Assembly (NCBI RefSeq): GCF_036373705.1
Contig: NC_089851.1
Location: 38,555,470-38,619,469, forward strand
Length of the DNA: 64,000 bases
Origin: Amia ocellicauda
Taxonomy: Eukaryota; Chordata; Actinopteri; Amiiformes; Amiidae
Direction of reading: 5' to 3'
Shown: piece by piece, positions 44,841 through 56,985 of the stretch
Position numbering within the stretch: position 1 is the first letter of the stretch
Layout: every line of letters begins with the position of its first letter
Translations under genes and position numbers: made by a program
The notes under the pieces: generated by a model
Database searches by the model: none
The model's input: the letters and a program-made list of their open reading frames with translations, nothing else
What the model was told of the DNA's origin: nothing

Positions 44841-46010
44841 TGGTGCGTATTTTATAATATCAGATTATTATAACTGTAATGGCTATGATAGTTAAAAGTT
44901 TACAATAGTAATACTATTTTTTATTGTTATTAATTATTTAGACTTATAATTTTCACAAAATATACATATTACAGCAGCCAAAATGCTTCACAATAATTAG
45001 TATGCAGTATGCTTTTCTAGCACAAGCTATGTTCCAAATGACTTGATAGGAGGCATGTGTTACTGTTTGATAGCACTTGTTCAATGTACTGAATGCTTGA
45101 ATCTGTTTTTTTATTTGGTTTGTGTGTGCGAAGTTCAATAACTTTTGGAGTGGTGTGTGTTGAAATGGCACTGGAGATTATTATTATATTTTTTTTTATT
45201 TATTTCTTGGCAGACACCCTTATCCAGGGCGACTTACCACATAAGTGCAAACAAAGTGCAAAAATACAACATAGCAATTCAAAATAATACATTTTACAAA
45301 TTCCAATTTGCAATTTACACAGGCAAGTACAGTAAGTGAGGTCCTACATCCTGGACGGTGAAAGCTAAGTGCTGTCAATATGTAGGGTCACAGTCAAGGG
45401 CTACGGGAAAGGGAGCAAGGATGAAAACAATCAAGAATGCAAGAAGCATAATAAAACTGTGAAGTGCTTTCTAGCAGGGATAAAAGGACTAATATTACAA
45501 GTACTGTCAGAAAAGATGCATCTTGAATAAGCGCCGGAAGGAGGTCAAGGACTCTGCTGTTTTGACTTTGGTGGGAATGTCGTTCCACCATTCAGGGGCC
45601 AGGGATGAGAAGGAGCGGCTCTGGAGGAAGGAGAGTGGAGAGGAGGCAGAGTTAGTCTTCTGGTGCTGGAGGAGCGCAGTGGTCTGGAGGCAGAGGTGTA
45701 TAAAGTACTCAAAATTGTTACTCAAGTGGAAGTACAAGTACTGATGGAAAATTTTACTCAATTAAAAGTAAAAGTATCTGGCCAGATTCATACTTGAGTA
45801 AAAGTAAAAAAGTACCACATTAAAATTGTATTTGAGTATTAAAGAAGTAAAAGTAACAGCAAGAATGAAAACTAGAGATTCTTGTTTAAGCTTTTAATCT
45901 CTTAAAACATGAAGTGAATGAACCACATACAAGGTTTTATCCTGCTTTAGAACTGTTTGTATTTAGTTATCAAACTATTAGACTACCATCTAATGCCAGT
46001 ATGCAACATG

Positions 46011-48793
46011 CTACTCAAAGTTGTAAAACCTCACATTTAACTTAAGCAGAAGCTGATTTTCAAAATTGTGAGTGTGAAGCCTAGCTCTTTTGGGGCTGAA
46101 AAGCAATCTGGCAGTGCTGAAAAGCCTCTCACAGGCATCCGATGCAGGAAGAGGTGTATTAGTCTTGATAGAGAGCCTGCAAATAGCAGGGAACGTGAGC
46201 AGAGACTCCCTGGTGTCTGAAACACAGGCCAGATATCCATCCAACTCTTTGCTGGCTTCATGTGTTGTCAGTTTCAAAGAAGTGAAAAAATCTTCATCTT
46301 CAGTTGAACTGTTGGCCAATTCCTTATTGGTCCAAAGGCTCGAGATGCAGTCTGATGTAGTCCATGCCTACAAGCAGAGTGAGCAGACACAGAGAAAGGT
46401 TTGGTTGAGGGGCTTCTGGGAACACATTTTATGGGTTTTGTCATTAACTACATTTACATGCAGTTATCTACATCTAAATGTCTAAAATCATGCAAATCCC
46501 TTATTTTAGCATAAATTCTAACAGCATTTCCAAGCCACATATGATATGAGACTTTTCTTTCAAGAAACACTGAGGGATAACTAGAACCTGCTGCATGAAT
46601 ACTATATATCAATATTCATATTGAGATTACAGCCAAAGATCGGCTCATAAAAAGTGCAAAAAAAGAAATATTGGTATGGCTCAAATGTTGCCCAGATTAG
46701 AATTCGTCAAGTGTATGTTGCTTGCATTCATTTACCTCATTTTATGATGGTTTCATCCTTTGTCCAAGAGGTCCGAAATTTAGGGAGAAGGATGGCAGCT
46801 GCGATGATCTCAGGATCTTCAAACATATGCTTGAATCGTGTTTGGATTCATTGTTGTAGGGCATCCACAAGGTGGCCACAGTACCTGAGAGAATGGTGGA
46901 TTCGCTGAAGTTTCAAGCTTAACTGATCGAAACTAGGCAGCAGCCACCCCAGCTGTGTATTCGTTTCCGCTTGCAAGATGTCGAGTACTTTTGCAACTGG
47001 ACGCATTGTGTTGGCCCGCTCTGTCAAGAACAGCATTTCTGCTGTATTAAACCTACAGGAGAAATCGGCATAATCAAAGAGTATACAACAGCAACAACCT
47101 AAATTTGTTTACATCAATAGAGGGGAAAAACACTTACATTGGAACCTCAAGAGAGGTGCATATATTCCTAAGTGCACCTTCTCCTGCCTCTTTGTAAATT
47201 TGAAGAATTCTGTCAACAGCCATGAAAGTTGAATTCCACCGCGTTTGGTTTGGAATTAACAGCTGAAACCTGCTTTCTGCTTCAACAGCTTCAGCTGCTA
47301 GAGTCGATCGGCTGCTTTTATTCCATAAAGCTTGACACTTGCCAAAGACAGATCTGTAGAGTTTCTTGTAGTGTTCATTTGAGAGAGCTTTTTGGGTATC
47401 AACACTTGAGACTAGGTTTAGTATATGGCAGGCACACTTTTGATGTTTTGGTAGCTGGAATTCGAAGCCATCGTCATGGTCCAGGACTCTAGAGGCGTCT
47501 TGGAATTCCACACCATCACTTCCCTCACCACAGCCTTCAGAATCAGTGTCATCACTTTCACACCTTCTTGCCTCAGTCTCAATATCATTGTTTTCCACAC
47601 CAAAAACTCTGAAAGCCTTCAGGAAGTTGGAACCACTGTCTGTGGTTGTGCAAACAACCTCGTCACGTATTTCATACTCTGAGTGGATATCATTCATAGC
47701 GCTGGCCAGTACCTCAAAAGTATGAGAGCCCTTTAATCTTTTGCAGGCAAGTGTAGTGGAATGTCTTTCATGACTTTCAGGGTTGATCCAGTGAGCAGTT
47801 ACACCAATGAATTACTTTCTATGTGCAGTCCAACAATCCACTGTGGTTGCAATCCATTCAACTTCACTCATGGCAGCAGTCACTTTCTGTTTCATGATCA
47901 GAGCAGCTTCAGCTATCTTGGAGCGTAAAGTAGGCCTTGTAATAACAGAACTGCCAGGCTGCAGTGTACTAATCAGCTCTTTAAATGATGGCAGATCAAC
48001 AGTGCTGAAAGGATGAAGTCCTTGAATGATGTACCTTAATATAGCTTTGTTCACAGTGACTGGAAACACATGTTTGACTGGGAAAACTGGAGTCAACTTT
48101 CAGTTGCTTGCTGCTGGAAGCATGGGTGGAGGTCCCAATCTTTCTCTTCTGTGCTGTCAATTTAGAGTAGTTTTTGAGGTAATTTGGGTGCATTCTCTGT
48201 AAAAACAACAAATAAATATTTAAAAAGAAGTATTTTTATATTGTATACAATATAAATGTAACAATTACACTTATGCACTCTCTGATTACAGCATTAATAA
48301 AACTGCCATTTGCAGCCAACTGCACACTTTATAATGTTAAATACTTGTTGATTTTAGAAATACAGTAGCATTTAGTGACTATCAAACATGAATTATTGGA
48401 TTGTAAACACAGGACTGTAAGGCTGACGTGACAGGGTGAATTTATTTCATTACATTAGTTTTGACAATACAACATGATTTTTAGTAATCAGGTCTTGTAG
48501 CAGAAACACATTTTCTCACTTGGTTGATCAGTTCACGGATATCTTTTCTTGAGTTGTGCATGAATTCAAACACAATGAGAGCGCGGAACGATAATGATGA
48601 TTCAAAGCAATACGGCTATAGGCTCCAAATTTCCCGTGGAGCTACTAAAGTTACCATAGCAAATAATTTACAGACAATTACAAATGCATTCCTAACATTT
48701 TATTACGTGAGCCTTATATTGTCAATCACATGCATTGGTGAAAATAGGCCTACTACACATATAAAAGGCACGCTGCCGTCAAGGTCAAAACAT

Positions 48794-48829
<36 letters not shown>

Positions 48830-49062
48830 ATCAGTAAAACAAAATACTTACTTACCTCAATATGCTTCCTTAGGTTTGATGGCGAACTTTTGAAGGCTGA
48901 TATTTCCTTATTAAGCGGGAGACAAAGGACACATTTCATCTTGTATGAATCCTTATTAATACCACTAAAAGAAAAGAATTCGCTTAGGTACGGCCACGGG
49001 TGCTCTTGATCCTGTGGCTGATATTGGACTGTGCTCGCAGCTGAATCATGTTCTTCCTCCAT
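46011..49062 (-). pseudogene. hAT transposase, multi-exon, broken
   Basis: Pieces in order on the minus strand are an N-terminal BED-type zinc finger (49062-48850, KDSYKMKCVLCLPLNKEISA and PSNLRKHIE), a domain with ILRYIIQGLHPFSTVDLPSF and EWIATTVDCWTAHRK (48040-47812), and the catalytic RNase H-like part (47750-47134, CTTTDSGSNFLKAFRVFG, KCACHILNLV, NQTRWNSTF). A further exon lies at 47050-46848, and the hATC dimerisation domain is at 46319-46011 (PLPASDACERLFSTARLLFS). Defects are a frameshift near 48096 and an in-frame TAA right after WTAHRK (about 47809-47811). It is not functional as it stands. Confidence 0.85.
48797..48828 (+). repeat. Poly-A run inside hAT intron
   Basis: About 32 A residues, next to the BED-finger exon. 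Confidence 0.95.
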
Positions 49063-49472
49063 TTTCTTCCACTAATTAACTGTTATAATTTCTCTAATTT
49101 CCAGGTCAAGCTGTGCATTGTGGTAATAGATGCGACATGACGTCACTTCCAAAGGACCAATGAACATGTCTGACCAATTTCATGGAATGTGAAAACTAAT
49201 CTCATTGGCAGAATAAATAACATTTAAATTAAACTGGGCATCAGCGCAATTCAATTGGTTTGGTAATAGCAAGGGAAAATAGAATGAAGTGATCTCCAAA
49301 AAACTTTTGACTACTTTTTGACTGTAAATTAAATTGTAAGGAGTAAAAAGTACTTTAAAAAAATGTAATTAAGTAAAAGTAAAAGTATTGATTTTTAATT
49401 GTACTCAAGTAAAGTAAAAATTCTCCAAAATAATACTTAAGTACAGTAATCAAGAAAAATTACTCAAGTACT

Positions 49473-51856
49473 TTACACCTCTGTCTGGAGGGGATGTATG
49501 GAGAGACGAGTGTCTGAAGGTAGCTTGGTGCAGTGTGGTCGAGACAGCGGTAGGTGAGGGTCAGTGTCAGTAGATGCAGGCAGGCCGGCCAGGAGGGAGT
49601 TGCAGTAGTCCAGGCGGGAGAGGACCAGTGACTGAACGAGCAGCTGAGTCGAGTAGTCGGTGAGGAAGGGACGGATCCCGCGTATGTTGCTCAGGAAGAA
49701 TCTACAGGTGCGTGTCAGCGTGGTGATGTGCTGGGTGTAGGAGAGCGCAGGATTGAGGGTGACTCCTAGATTTTTAGTGGAAGAAGAAGGAGAGAGTGTT
49801 GTGGATTCCAAGGGGATCGAGATGGGGAGGTCAGCAGAAGGTGAGGAAGAGTGGGGGAAAAACAGGAGATCCGATTTGGAGAGGTTGAGCTTGAGGTTGT
49901 GCAAGTGCATCCAGGCGGAAATAACTGACAAGCAGGAAGAGATGTGAGAGGGGATGAGATGGTCAGAAGAGGGAAAAGACAGGAAGATCTGGGCATCATC
50001 AGTGTAGAAGTGGTAGGAGAAACCATGGGATGCGATGAGGGGGCCCAGGGAGCGAACGTAGAGAGAGAACAGGAGGGGGCCCAGGACGGAGCCTTGGGGA
50101 ACGCCTGTGAGGAGAGGTTGAAGGGTGGATGAGGAGCCTCGCCATGTCACTTGGTAGGACCGGTCACTGACTGGCCGCCCGAGCACAGCTGAGGGAGTCA
50201 GTGACTGCCAGGAGAGCCGTCTCAGTGGAGTGAGCTGTGCGGAAGCCGGATTGAAGAGGATGAAGGAGTGAGTGTTGGGACAGAAAGTCCGAGAGCTGAC
50301 GGTGGACCGCCCGCTCGAGAGTCTTTGAGAGGAAAGGGAGTAGGGAGACAGGGCGGTAGTTCTGAGGAGAGGTGGCATCAAGGGTTGGTTTCTTGAGCAG
50401 CGGGATGACAGCAGCTTGTTTAAATGCAGAGGGGAAACAGAGAGGAGGGAGGAGATGAAGGGGAGAAGATCAGGAGCGGTTGCTTGGAAGAGACGAGAAG
50501 GGAGAGGGTCCAGGGCACACATTGTAGGTTTGTGATGTAGGAAGAGAGCAGAAACTTCAGCATCTGAGAGAGGCGAGAATGAACAAAAGGAAGCTTGATC
50601 AGTTGGAGGTTTGGGTGTGATGGGAGATGAGGGTGGAGTATTGAAGAGCCTGTGGATGTCTGCAATCTTGGTGGAGAAAAGGAGGCAAAATCATCAGCAG
50701 TGAGAGATGAGGGAGAAGGAGGGGGAGGGGGGGCAAGGAGGGAGGAGAAGGTGGAGAAGAGTTTGCGAGGGTTGTTGACAGTGGATTCGAAGAGAGATTG
50801 AAAGTAAGACTTCTTGGCTGAGGTGAGAGAGGACGAGAATGTGGACAGTAGAGAGAGGTAGACTTTGAGGGCAGCTGGGAGTTTGGTTCTTTTCCACTTC
50901 TGTTCGGTGGCACGCAGACTAGTTCGGGTTGCGCGGAGAACAGCAGAGAGCCAAGGCTGAGGAGGTAGCACAGTTGGCAGATAGATGGGAAAAACAGTCA
51001 ATGGAAGGTAAGAGGGTGAGGGCAGTGGAGGCAAGGGTGGAGGGGGAGACAGAGCGGAGATTACGGTGGAAGGTGACAGAGGGAGTGGGTGGAGAGGGGA
51101 GGGAGGGGAGGGAAAGGGAGAAGGAGATGAAGTGGTGGTCCGAGATGTCCATGGGTGTCACGGAGAGTGTTGAAGGGGAGCAGCCTCTAGAGAAGATGAG
51201 GTCTAGCTGGCAGCCTGCCCTGTGAGTGGGGGGAGACGGGGAGAGAGAGAAGTTAAAGGAGTGAAGGAGAGGAAGAAATCTGGCAGAGTGAGAAGGGTTG
51301 GAGAGGTGGATGTTGAAGTCACCCAGGAGGATGGTAGGTGAGGACAGCGAGAGGAGGGAGGAGAGAAGAAAGTCCAGGAAGGAGGTGGACCAGGTGGACG
51401 GTAGAGAACTAGAAGGAAGAGGTGAGAGAGAGAGGTGATTTCCACTGCATGGAATTCAAAGCTGTGGGTCGAGATAGAGGAGAGAGGTGGGGGACAGAGA
51501 AGAGGAGAGAAGGGGAGAGCAGGAGTCCTGTTCCTCCTCCCCGCCCGGTAAGATGAGGGGAGTGGGACAGGACGAACAAAGAGGATAATGCAGCAGGGGT
51601 GGTAGAGTTTTCTGGGGAGATCTGTCTTGGTGAGAGCGAGGAAATCCAAAGACTGGTGGGAGGCGAAGGCGGAGATGAAGTCGGCCTTGTTGGAAGCTGA
51701 GTTGCAGTTCCACAGGTCCCCATAGAGTGGAATAGAAGGGAGGGAGGAGGAGGGGAGAGGCAGAGAGATGAGGTTGGAGGGATTAGGGAAACAATGGCGC
51801 GCAGGTGCACGCCGAAAAGATGGAGAGAGCAGGACAGGAATCGGAGAGATCGTCAT
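49473..51856 (-). pseudogene. L2 LINE endonuclease and reverse transcriptase, decayed
   Basis: The endonuclease part (51856-51203) shows YGDLWNCNSASNKADFISAF, LALTKTDLP and the spacing of APE-type LINE endonucleases, with substitutions. RT is at 50522-49500: GVPQGSVLGPLLFSLYVRSL, the catalytic HFYTDDAQIF (Asp-Asp kept), ISAWMHLHNLKLNLSKSDLL, TKNLGVTLNPALSYTQHITT and LVLSRLDYCNSLLAGLP. The frames shift near 50420-50520 and 51200. The last segment is displaced beyond the hAT insertion to 45690. Confidence 0.85.
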
Positions 51857-51870
51857 GGTTGCCTGTTGTT

Positions 51871-53105
51871 GCTGTGCAGCGTCTCCTCACAGTCTTCTCC
51901 TCGCTGGAGTCCCACAGCTAGAGTCCCTGCCCTTTGTAAGTGTGGCCCTTTGGAAGGGGGGCACTAAAGGCTGCTGGCACTGACTGCTGGCACAGAGTTG
52001 TGGGGGGCGGTTAAATACGACACCTGTAACTAATTAGGACAGTGCACACCTGTGATGCGTTGAATGACACAAGGCTGGTCAGGATGGCCCTCCCTCCCAC
52101 GCAGGACTGCTAATAGCACAATTAATGGCCGCTTAATACCTGAATACAGACAAAGACAGTGCCAGACATATGCAGTTACACTGAACAATAGCTCATAGTA
52201 ATGTTAAACAAATGCTAAATAATCACAGCCTACACAGTGTAACGCTTCTGATTGCAGACAGGGCGTGTCGAGTGTGCTTAGTAACTGGTTAAATTCACTA
52301 ACAAACAGTCGCTGCTCTTACTACAAAACAGGTGCAAGATATACAATTCGTAGCTGAACAACAAACCACGTACACAAATCATTGTAACTTAACTGAACTA
52401 GGAAACGCAAGAGAAAAAGCGATACTTAGCTGCAGCGACTGGAGCGACTTCTCAGCTGGCTTGCCTGAGTGTCCAGACCAGACTTGAACTGGGCCAATGA
52501 AGTCATAGTGTTTTCCCAATTATCTCAATACAAAAATGAAATGTACCCCACTCTGGTGAGAAAGTCCTGTTTTCATCATCATATCTTCGCTCATGTTTAC
52601 ATTTTCCTTCCATCTTTAGCACTAGCCTACTTAATACAGACTGCTGGACATTACCGAGAACAGCGCAAAATGCAATTTGGTTTTTAGGCCTATTAGGGAT
52701 GTGCTACTGTTTTGCAATTGGTTGGACAAGGGACAAGTTTTCGGCAGTTAGATGTCACGACTTTTGATCCATATGTGCATGTTTACAACAACGGGGCGAC
52801 AGTTTTCAGTATTGACAAGTTTTCGGCTCAGGCACAGCACAGGAGACATTCATTATTATATGCTACTGTGATAAGGGCGACGTTCTTGTACACAGATTTG
52901 CGTCATTCTGTATAGAATATGAACAAATACTGTAAATGAATTGGCTAAATGACCAAATTCTGCATAGACGTGTATCTACAGTACCAGAACATGACCCAGT
53001 ATGTTCTGTTTTGCCTCTTTGAGAGAGCCACTTGCGGTGGATTAAAGAGCCGAGCAAAATTAGGTGCAGTTATTTATACTGTAGCTTGAGACCTCTAAAG
53101 TGAAC
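51871..53105. other. 5' side of L2 insertion and resumed unit 2 homology
   Basis: The part 51871-52525 is specific to unit 2 and probably L2 leader or an adjoining insertion; no gene is seen. From about 52530 the sequence again matches unit 1 (12095-12690), ending near 53105, where unit homology stops. Confidence 0.5.
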
Positions 53106-53519
53106 AAGGAAAAGTATATATATGGGAATAATTAGGAAGAATCAATGAATATGCAATAAATACTGATTAATATGCAAGGTTAACAGATTATATTGGCTAC
53201 TCAATAATCAACAATATAGCTCATGAGTAGATATGTCTAACCCTTTGGTACATTTCCACTGCATCTTGTGGACAACTCCCAGAAACAACAGGAAGGTTCG
53301 TTATCAATATAGCCATGTTCACCTCATCCCCTGAAAGTGCCATGGCAAGGGCAATCAGATGTTTTGACAGACATCCCAACTCTCCCGGAAGTTCCGGGAG
53401 TCTCCCACATTTTAATAGCGGCTCCCTGACGCCTGCAAATGATATACAATATCCTGGAAATCGTTTGTTTTTAGAGCAAGCGAGAGAGAGTTCAATGGTC
53501 ATTTCTAATAGTAGACAGG

Positions 53520-54261
53520 GGCTCCATCCCAAATCGCACACTTGTTCCCTCGTTCACTTCCCTTGTGGGGTGGACGTACTACGGGGGCCATCTTAAGGGG
53601 TGTCCCAAACCCTTAGGGAACAAGTGAAGGGAGCCTAATCGAGCCGTTTGTGCACTTCAATGCTCCCTTCGACGAAGTGTACAAAAGAGCACACTTTTGC
53701 GGAAGTGTTTTAGCGCTGAAGTCCCAGAACTCTTTGTGTTAAAGGCGGAGAAGAGTCAACTGGGAAAAAATACCAGCGGTGGGTGTATTTAAATGTTATG
53801 TTAGTTAGACAGTTGTAGAAATTGTTAAATTATGTATCAAGGAAATAATACATAGATAGATAAAATAAAATGGTTATATAATCATGATTTAAATATACAA
53901 TTAGAAAGTTAAACCAAAAAATGTTTTGAAAACTATAATTTAATTAATTACTGAAGTAGTATCCTATAAAACTAGGAGGTGATATTAATGAACAGTGTAT
54001 TTCAAAATTATTATTATTATTATTATTACTACTATTTTAATTAAATACAAATACAAGAAAAGACTGCGTAGGTACTTTTTCAGACAAAGGCAAAGGCGCT
54101 GAATGCTGACGCTGAAGTGTGTCCCATTGAGCGCTTTTAGTTTCACCTGCACCCAACACCCTCGCTTACTCAAGTGCACACTGTGACGTCAGCACAACAT
54201 CACGCAAAGTGTACACTTGTCGAAGGGTGTAGGGAGCAAGAGTGTGATTTGGGACGCAGCC
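53520..54261. mobile_element. MITE-like element with inverted ends
   Basis: The left end GGCTCCATCCCAAATCGCAC and right end GTGTGATTTGGGACGCAGCC are inverted copies with a few mismatches. Subterminal parts also pair (GTTCCCTCGTTCACTTCCCT with GGGTGTAGGGAGCAAG). There is no long frame. I could not fix a target duplication. Confidence 0.75.
54009..54030. repeat. (ATT)n microsatellite
   Basis: Seven ATT units inside the MITE. Confidence 0.85.
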
Positions 54262-55419
54262 AGGCTTTGGAGAAACCGAGAGAGTGAGTGACAGACGTGG
54301 TGAGAGAGTGACACAGTGCGCGTCCTGCTTGGTCTCTCTTTGTGTTAACTAACCTATCAGTTTTCTCTGTAGGTGGGCTTTACAGTCAGCCTCTCTCTCT
54401 ACAGTTCATCCATCAGTTCGGTTCAGTTTAGTGTCTGCAGCGCCATGGCAGAGTGTCCAAGTAAAAAAAATAAGTACAAAATGCACTTCACCCCAGACTA
54501 CACTAAAGTGTACCCATGCATAATAGGGGTAAAAAACAATGACAGTGTAGCTCACTTCACTGTTTGCAGCAGTGATTTCTCAATTGCTCATGGTGGGTTA
54601 AATGACTGTAAAAGACATGTTGAGGTGAGTTTAATAGGTGTCATTCGTCCATTAGCATAGCTAACGTTATTTTAACTAGCTGTTATAAGGAGCTACTGTA
54701 TTGATGTCTAGGTGATGAGGCCAAACTCCCCGTAGACATGTGTAAATTAGTTATTGAATAAAAAAAATGACTCTATGAGTTGAATAATACAGTAATATAA
54801 TATAATACGAAACAGTGTAAGTACATATTTTAATGTCACATTTTCTGCATATACCAGACTTAGATTAGGTGAAATCACAAAAGCAAAGTATGTATGCAGC
54901 CTATTACATAAGACAATATAATAAGGATACACCTTATGCTTTTATTTATTTTAGGGACCACTACATATTAGGGAGGCTAAGCGCAGGGAAGGCTGCTCAA
55001 GTATTTCACAGTTCCTTTCAACATAAAACCAAAGTCTGACAGAGAAGGTCACTAGAGCTGAGGTGTACTTTACATCTTTCATTGTTGAGCATAACCTGCC
55101 ATTCCAGGTGTGTAAGCACACAGGCAAGCTATTCAGGAAATTGTTTCTAGATTCAGATATAGCAAAAAACTATGCCTGCTCATCAACCAAGACATCAGCT
55201 ATTGTGAACATGAACCTGAATGTTCAGAGGATCTGTACAAGTTCATCTGGACAGAAAAAAGGTCATACAGTATTTTGGTTGATGAAAGCAACGATACCAT
55301 GTGTGAGAAGGAATGTGCCATTTTAGCCAGGTACTATAATGAAACATAGGATAAGATAACAGCTGGATTTGTAAACAAAGGTGTGCTGTGGTATCTGGCA
55401 CCAAGACGTTAGCAGCAGC

Positions 55420-55476
55420 ATAAGTACCTCCCTGTTCTCTTGGAAGGTGGCAGGCTCTGTTCTGGTAGGTTTAATT
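55420..55476 (+). pseudogene. CARNS1: Orphan fragment of CARNS coding exon 2, inverted
   Basis: These 57 bp match the last 45 nt of CARNS exon 2 plus 12 bp of its intron, including the donor GTAGGT, but on the plus strand. There is one mismatch to copy 2, and it agrees with copy 1 at that position (ATAAGTACC). Homology stops abruptly on both sides: the rest of the exon and the intron are absent. The piece sits between a hAT relic and a DIRS fragment. Confidence 0.85.
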
Positions 55477-55668
55477 TCTGGTAGTTTAATCCGGGCCTCC
55501 TCCAGCTCTGGGCCTGGCCCAGATTGATTGTCAGACACGGAAGTAGCCACTATTCAGTCGGCAAGAGCTCCCTCTATGAGGCCGCAGTATTCCTACCGCT
55601 GACGGACGTTTAGCACCTGGTGCCAAGACGGCGGTCAAGACCCAATTAATTGCCCCATCTGGGTCATA

Positions 55669-56516
55669 TTGCAATTTCTACAGGAGCTGTTGGACCAGGG
55701 CAAGTCCCCGTCCATGGTCAAAGTGTATCTGGCGGCCATCTCCGCATCTCATGTCTGGATTGATGGCGAGCCCCCTGGGTCTCATTTTCTGGCTGTGCAG
55801 TTTCTAAAGGGAGCTCGACAGCTGCGGCCTCCTCGCACCCCTTCACTGCCCGATGTACTGCTGGACGCACTTTCCCAAGCCTCATTTGAGCCACTGAACT
55901 CAGCTGAGCCGAAGCTGGTGTCACTTGTCACCTCTGCAACATGTGTGAGCGAGTTACACGCCCTGTCCATTCACCCTTGGCGTGTCTGTTTTGCGGGAGA
56001 TGGCTCCAGGGTCATGCTACGTTGCTGCGTTCCTCCCAAAAGTGCTGTCTCCAATCCATATCAACAGACCTATTGAGTTGATGGCTTTTCATCCTCCTCC
56101 CTTCGCTTCAGAGCAAGAGAGTCGGCTTCACCTGCTGTGCCCTGTGTGGGCCCTCTGGTGCTATTTGGAATGCACTAAGGACATTCGGCGCTCAGACCGA
56201 CCTGTTTGTGTCTTATGGAGCGCGGACACAGGGCCAGGCACTTTCAAAGCAGCGCCTCTCGCATTGGATTGTGGACACCATTACCACGGCCTACGAGTCC
56301 ACCAGGATCTCGGTGCCGGAACACCTGGTGGCCCACTCGACTCGAGGCGTTGCCACATCGTGGGCCCTTTTTCAAGGCTCCCCCTTGGCAGACTTTTGTG
56401 CGGCTGCAGCTTGGGCCTCGCCGCTTACATTTGCCCGGTTCTACAGGTTGGACGTGACAGGACCGGTACCTTCCATTGGGAACCTGGTGTTGGCTGCAGT
56501 CGAGCCCCAGTAAAAT
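55669..56516 (+). pseudogene. DIRS tyrosine recombinase, frameshifted
   Basis: The first part (55669-55975) encodes FLQELLDQGKSPSMVKVYLA then HFLAVQFLKGARQLRPPRTP. The second (56036-56215) encodes PKVLSPIHINRPIELMAFHP. The third (56208-56513), in another frame, encodes HWIVDTITTAYESTRISVPE and the HSTRGVATSWALFQGSPLAD box with the HxxR-type catalytic residues, ending FARFYRLDV. At least two frame changes separate them. It is the better-preserved relative of 26313-27301. No DIRS RT is seen next to it. Confidence 0.8.
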
Positions 56517-56985
56517 ACTGTTTTATTGTTTGTAGTATTTTTCATTTTAAAAATAAAAACTTTCAAAATTTTAATTCTTGTGATTAAAATTTTTTAAAAT
56601 CAATTACTAAAATCACTTAAAAAAATTTAAAATCTCAAAGTGATTAAATTCAAAATAACTGAACATGTGCATAAAAGAAAAACAAATGTGCTAAAAGCAA
56701 ACCTGCTAACCAACAAAAAAATGTCAAATACATTGAAAATAACTGAAAATGAATCGGACAAATAAAAAAAATTAAAAAAAACAAGAAAAATAAAAAACAA
56801 ACCAAAACAGTCCAATTCATTTAAAATTAAAACCAAACGGCCAATGCATTTGACAAAGAAATATAACAAAAACAACCAAAAAAAACAATCAAACTAGTGT
56901 TTTTAAAAACAACTAAATCTTTAAAAACAATTTAAAATTCATTTTTAAAATTCATTTTAAAATATAATCATTCATAAAATAGTTA
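56517..56985. other. A-rich low-complexity DNA
   Basis: Very A-rich on the plus strand with simple AAAT and AAAC repeats. No gene is seen. It may be tail material between the DIRS and Tx1-like pieces. Confidence 0.6.

Larger units (their letters stand above)
45691..49483 (-). mobile_element. hAT transposon with 8-bp target duplication, nested in L2
   Basis: This 3793-bp element has ends CAGAGGTGTA / TTTACACCTCTG as inverted repeats. The flanking 8-bp duplication is TCTGGAGG (45683-45690 and 49484-49491). Subterminal direct and inverted repeats of the type ACTCAAGTA occur at both ends. The transposase is encoded on the minus strand in several exons and is broken (see next entry). Its precise boundaries make it an unusually clear nested insertion. 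Confidence 0.95.
45187..51870 (-). mobile_element. L2-type LINE, nearly full length, interrupted by hAT
   Basis: This minus-strand non-LTR retrotransposon includes an endonuclease region (51856-51203), a linker (51034-50420), RT (50522-49500) and a C-terminal end (45690-45507, RSFSSLAPEWWNDIPTKVKT). The 3' tail at 45230-45187 carries the GGCAGACACCCTTATCCAGG motif. The hAT element at 45691-49483 splits it. It explains most of the roughly 7.7 kb present in unit 2 but not in unit 1 (44842-52530). The 5' limit is uncertain. Confidence 0.85.
53371..55330 (+). mobile_element. Second hAT-type relic, interrupted by a MITE
   Basis: The left part starts CCCAACTCTCCCGGAAGTTC, a terminal motif common to one fish hAT group. 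After a nested MITE (53520-54261) the protein starts MAECPSKKNKYKMHFTPDYT (54445), with a zinc-finger-like HFTVCSSDFSIAHGGLNDCK. A second piece is at 55063-55210 (FIVEHNLPFQVCKHTGKLFR). Most of the catalytic domain is missing. Confidence 0.75.

Noticed and set aside
48524-49009. 161-codon plus-strand frame with a poly-Lys run
   Set aside because: It is antisense to the hAT transposase exon and passes through the poly-A run.
50694-51225. Several Ser/Pro-rich overlapping frames on both strands
   Set aside because: These are shadow frames of the GA/CT-biased L2 LINE; only the EN/RT frames carry recognisable motifs.
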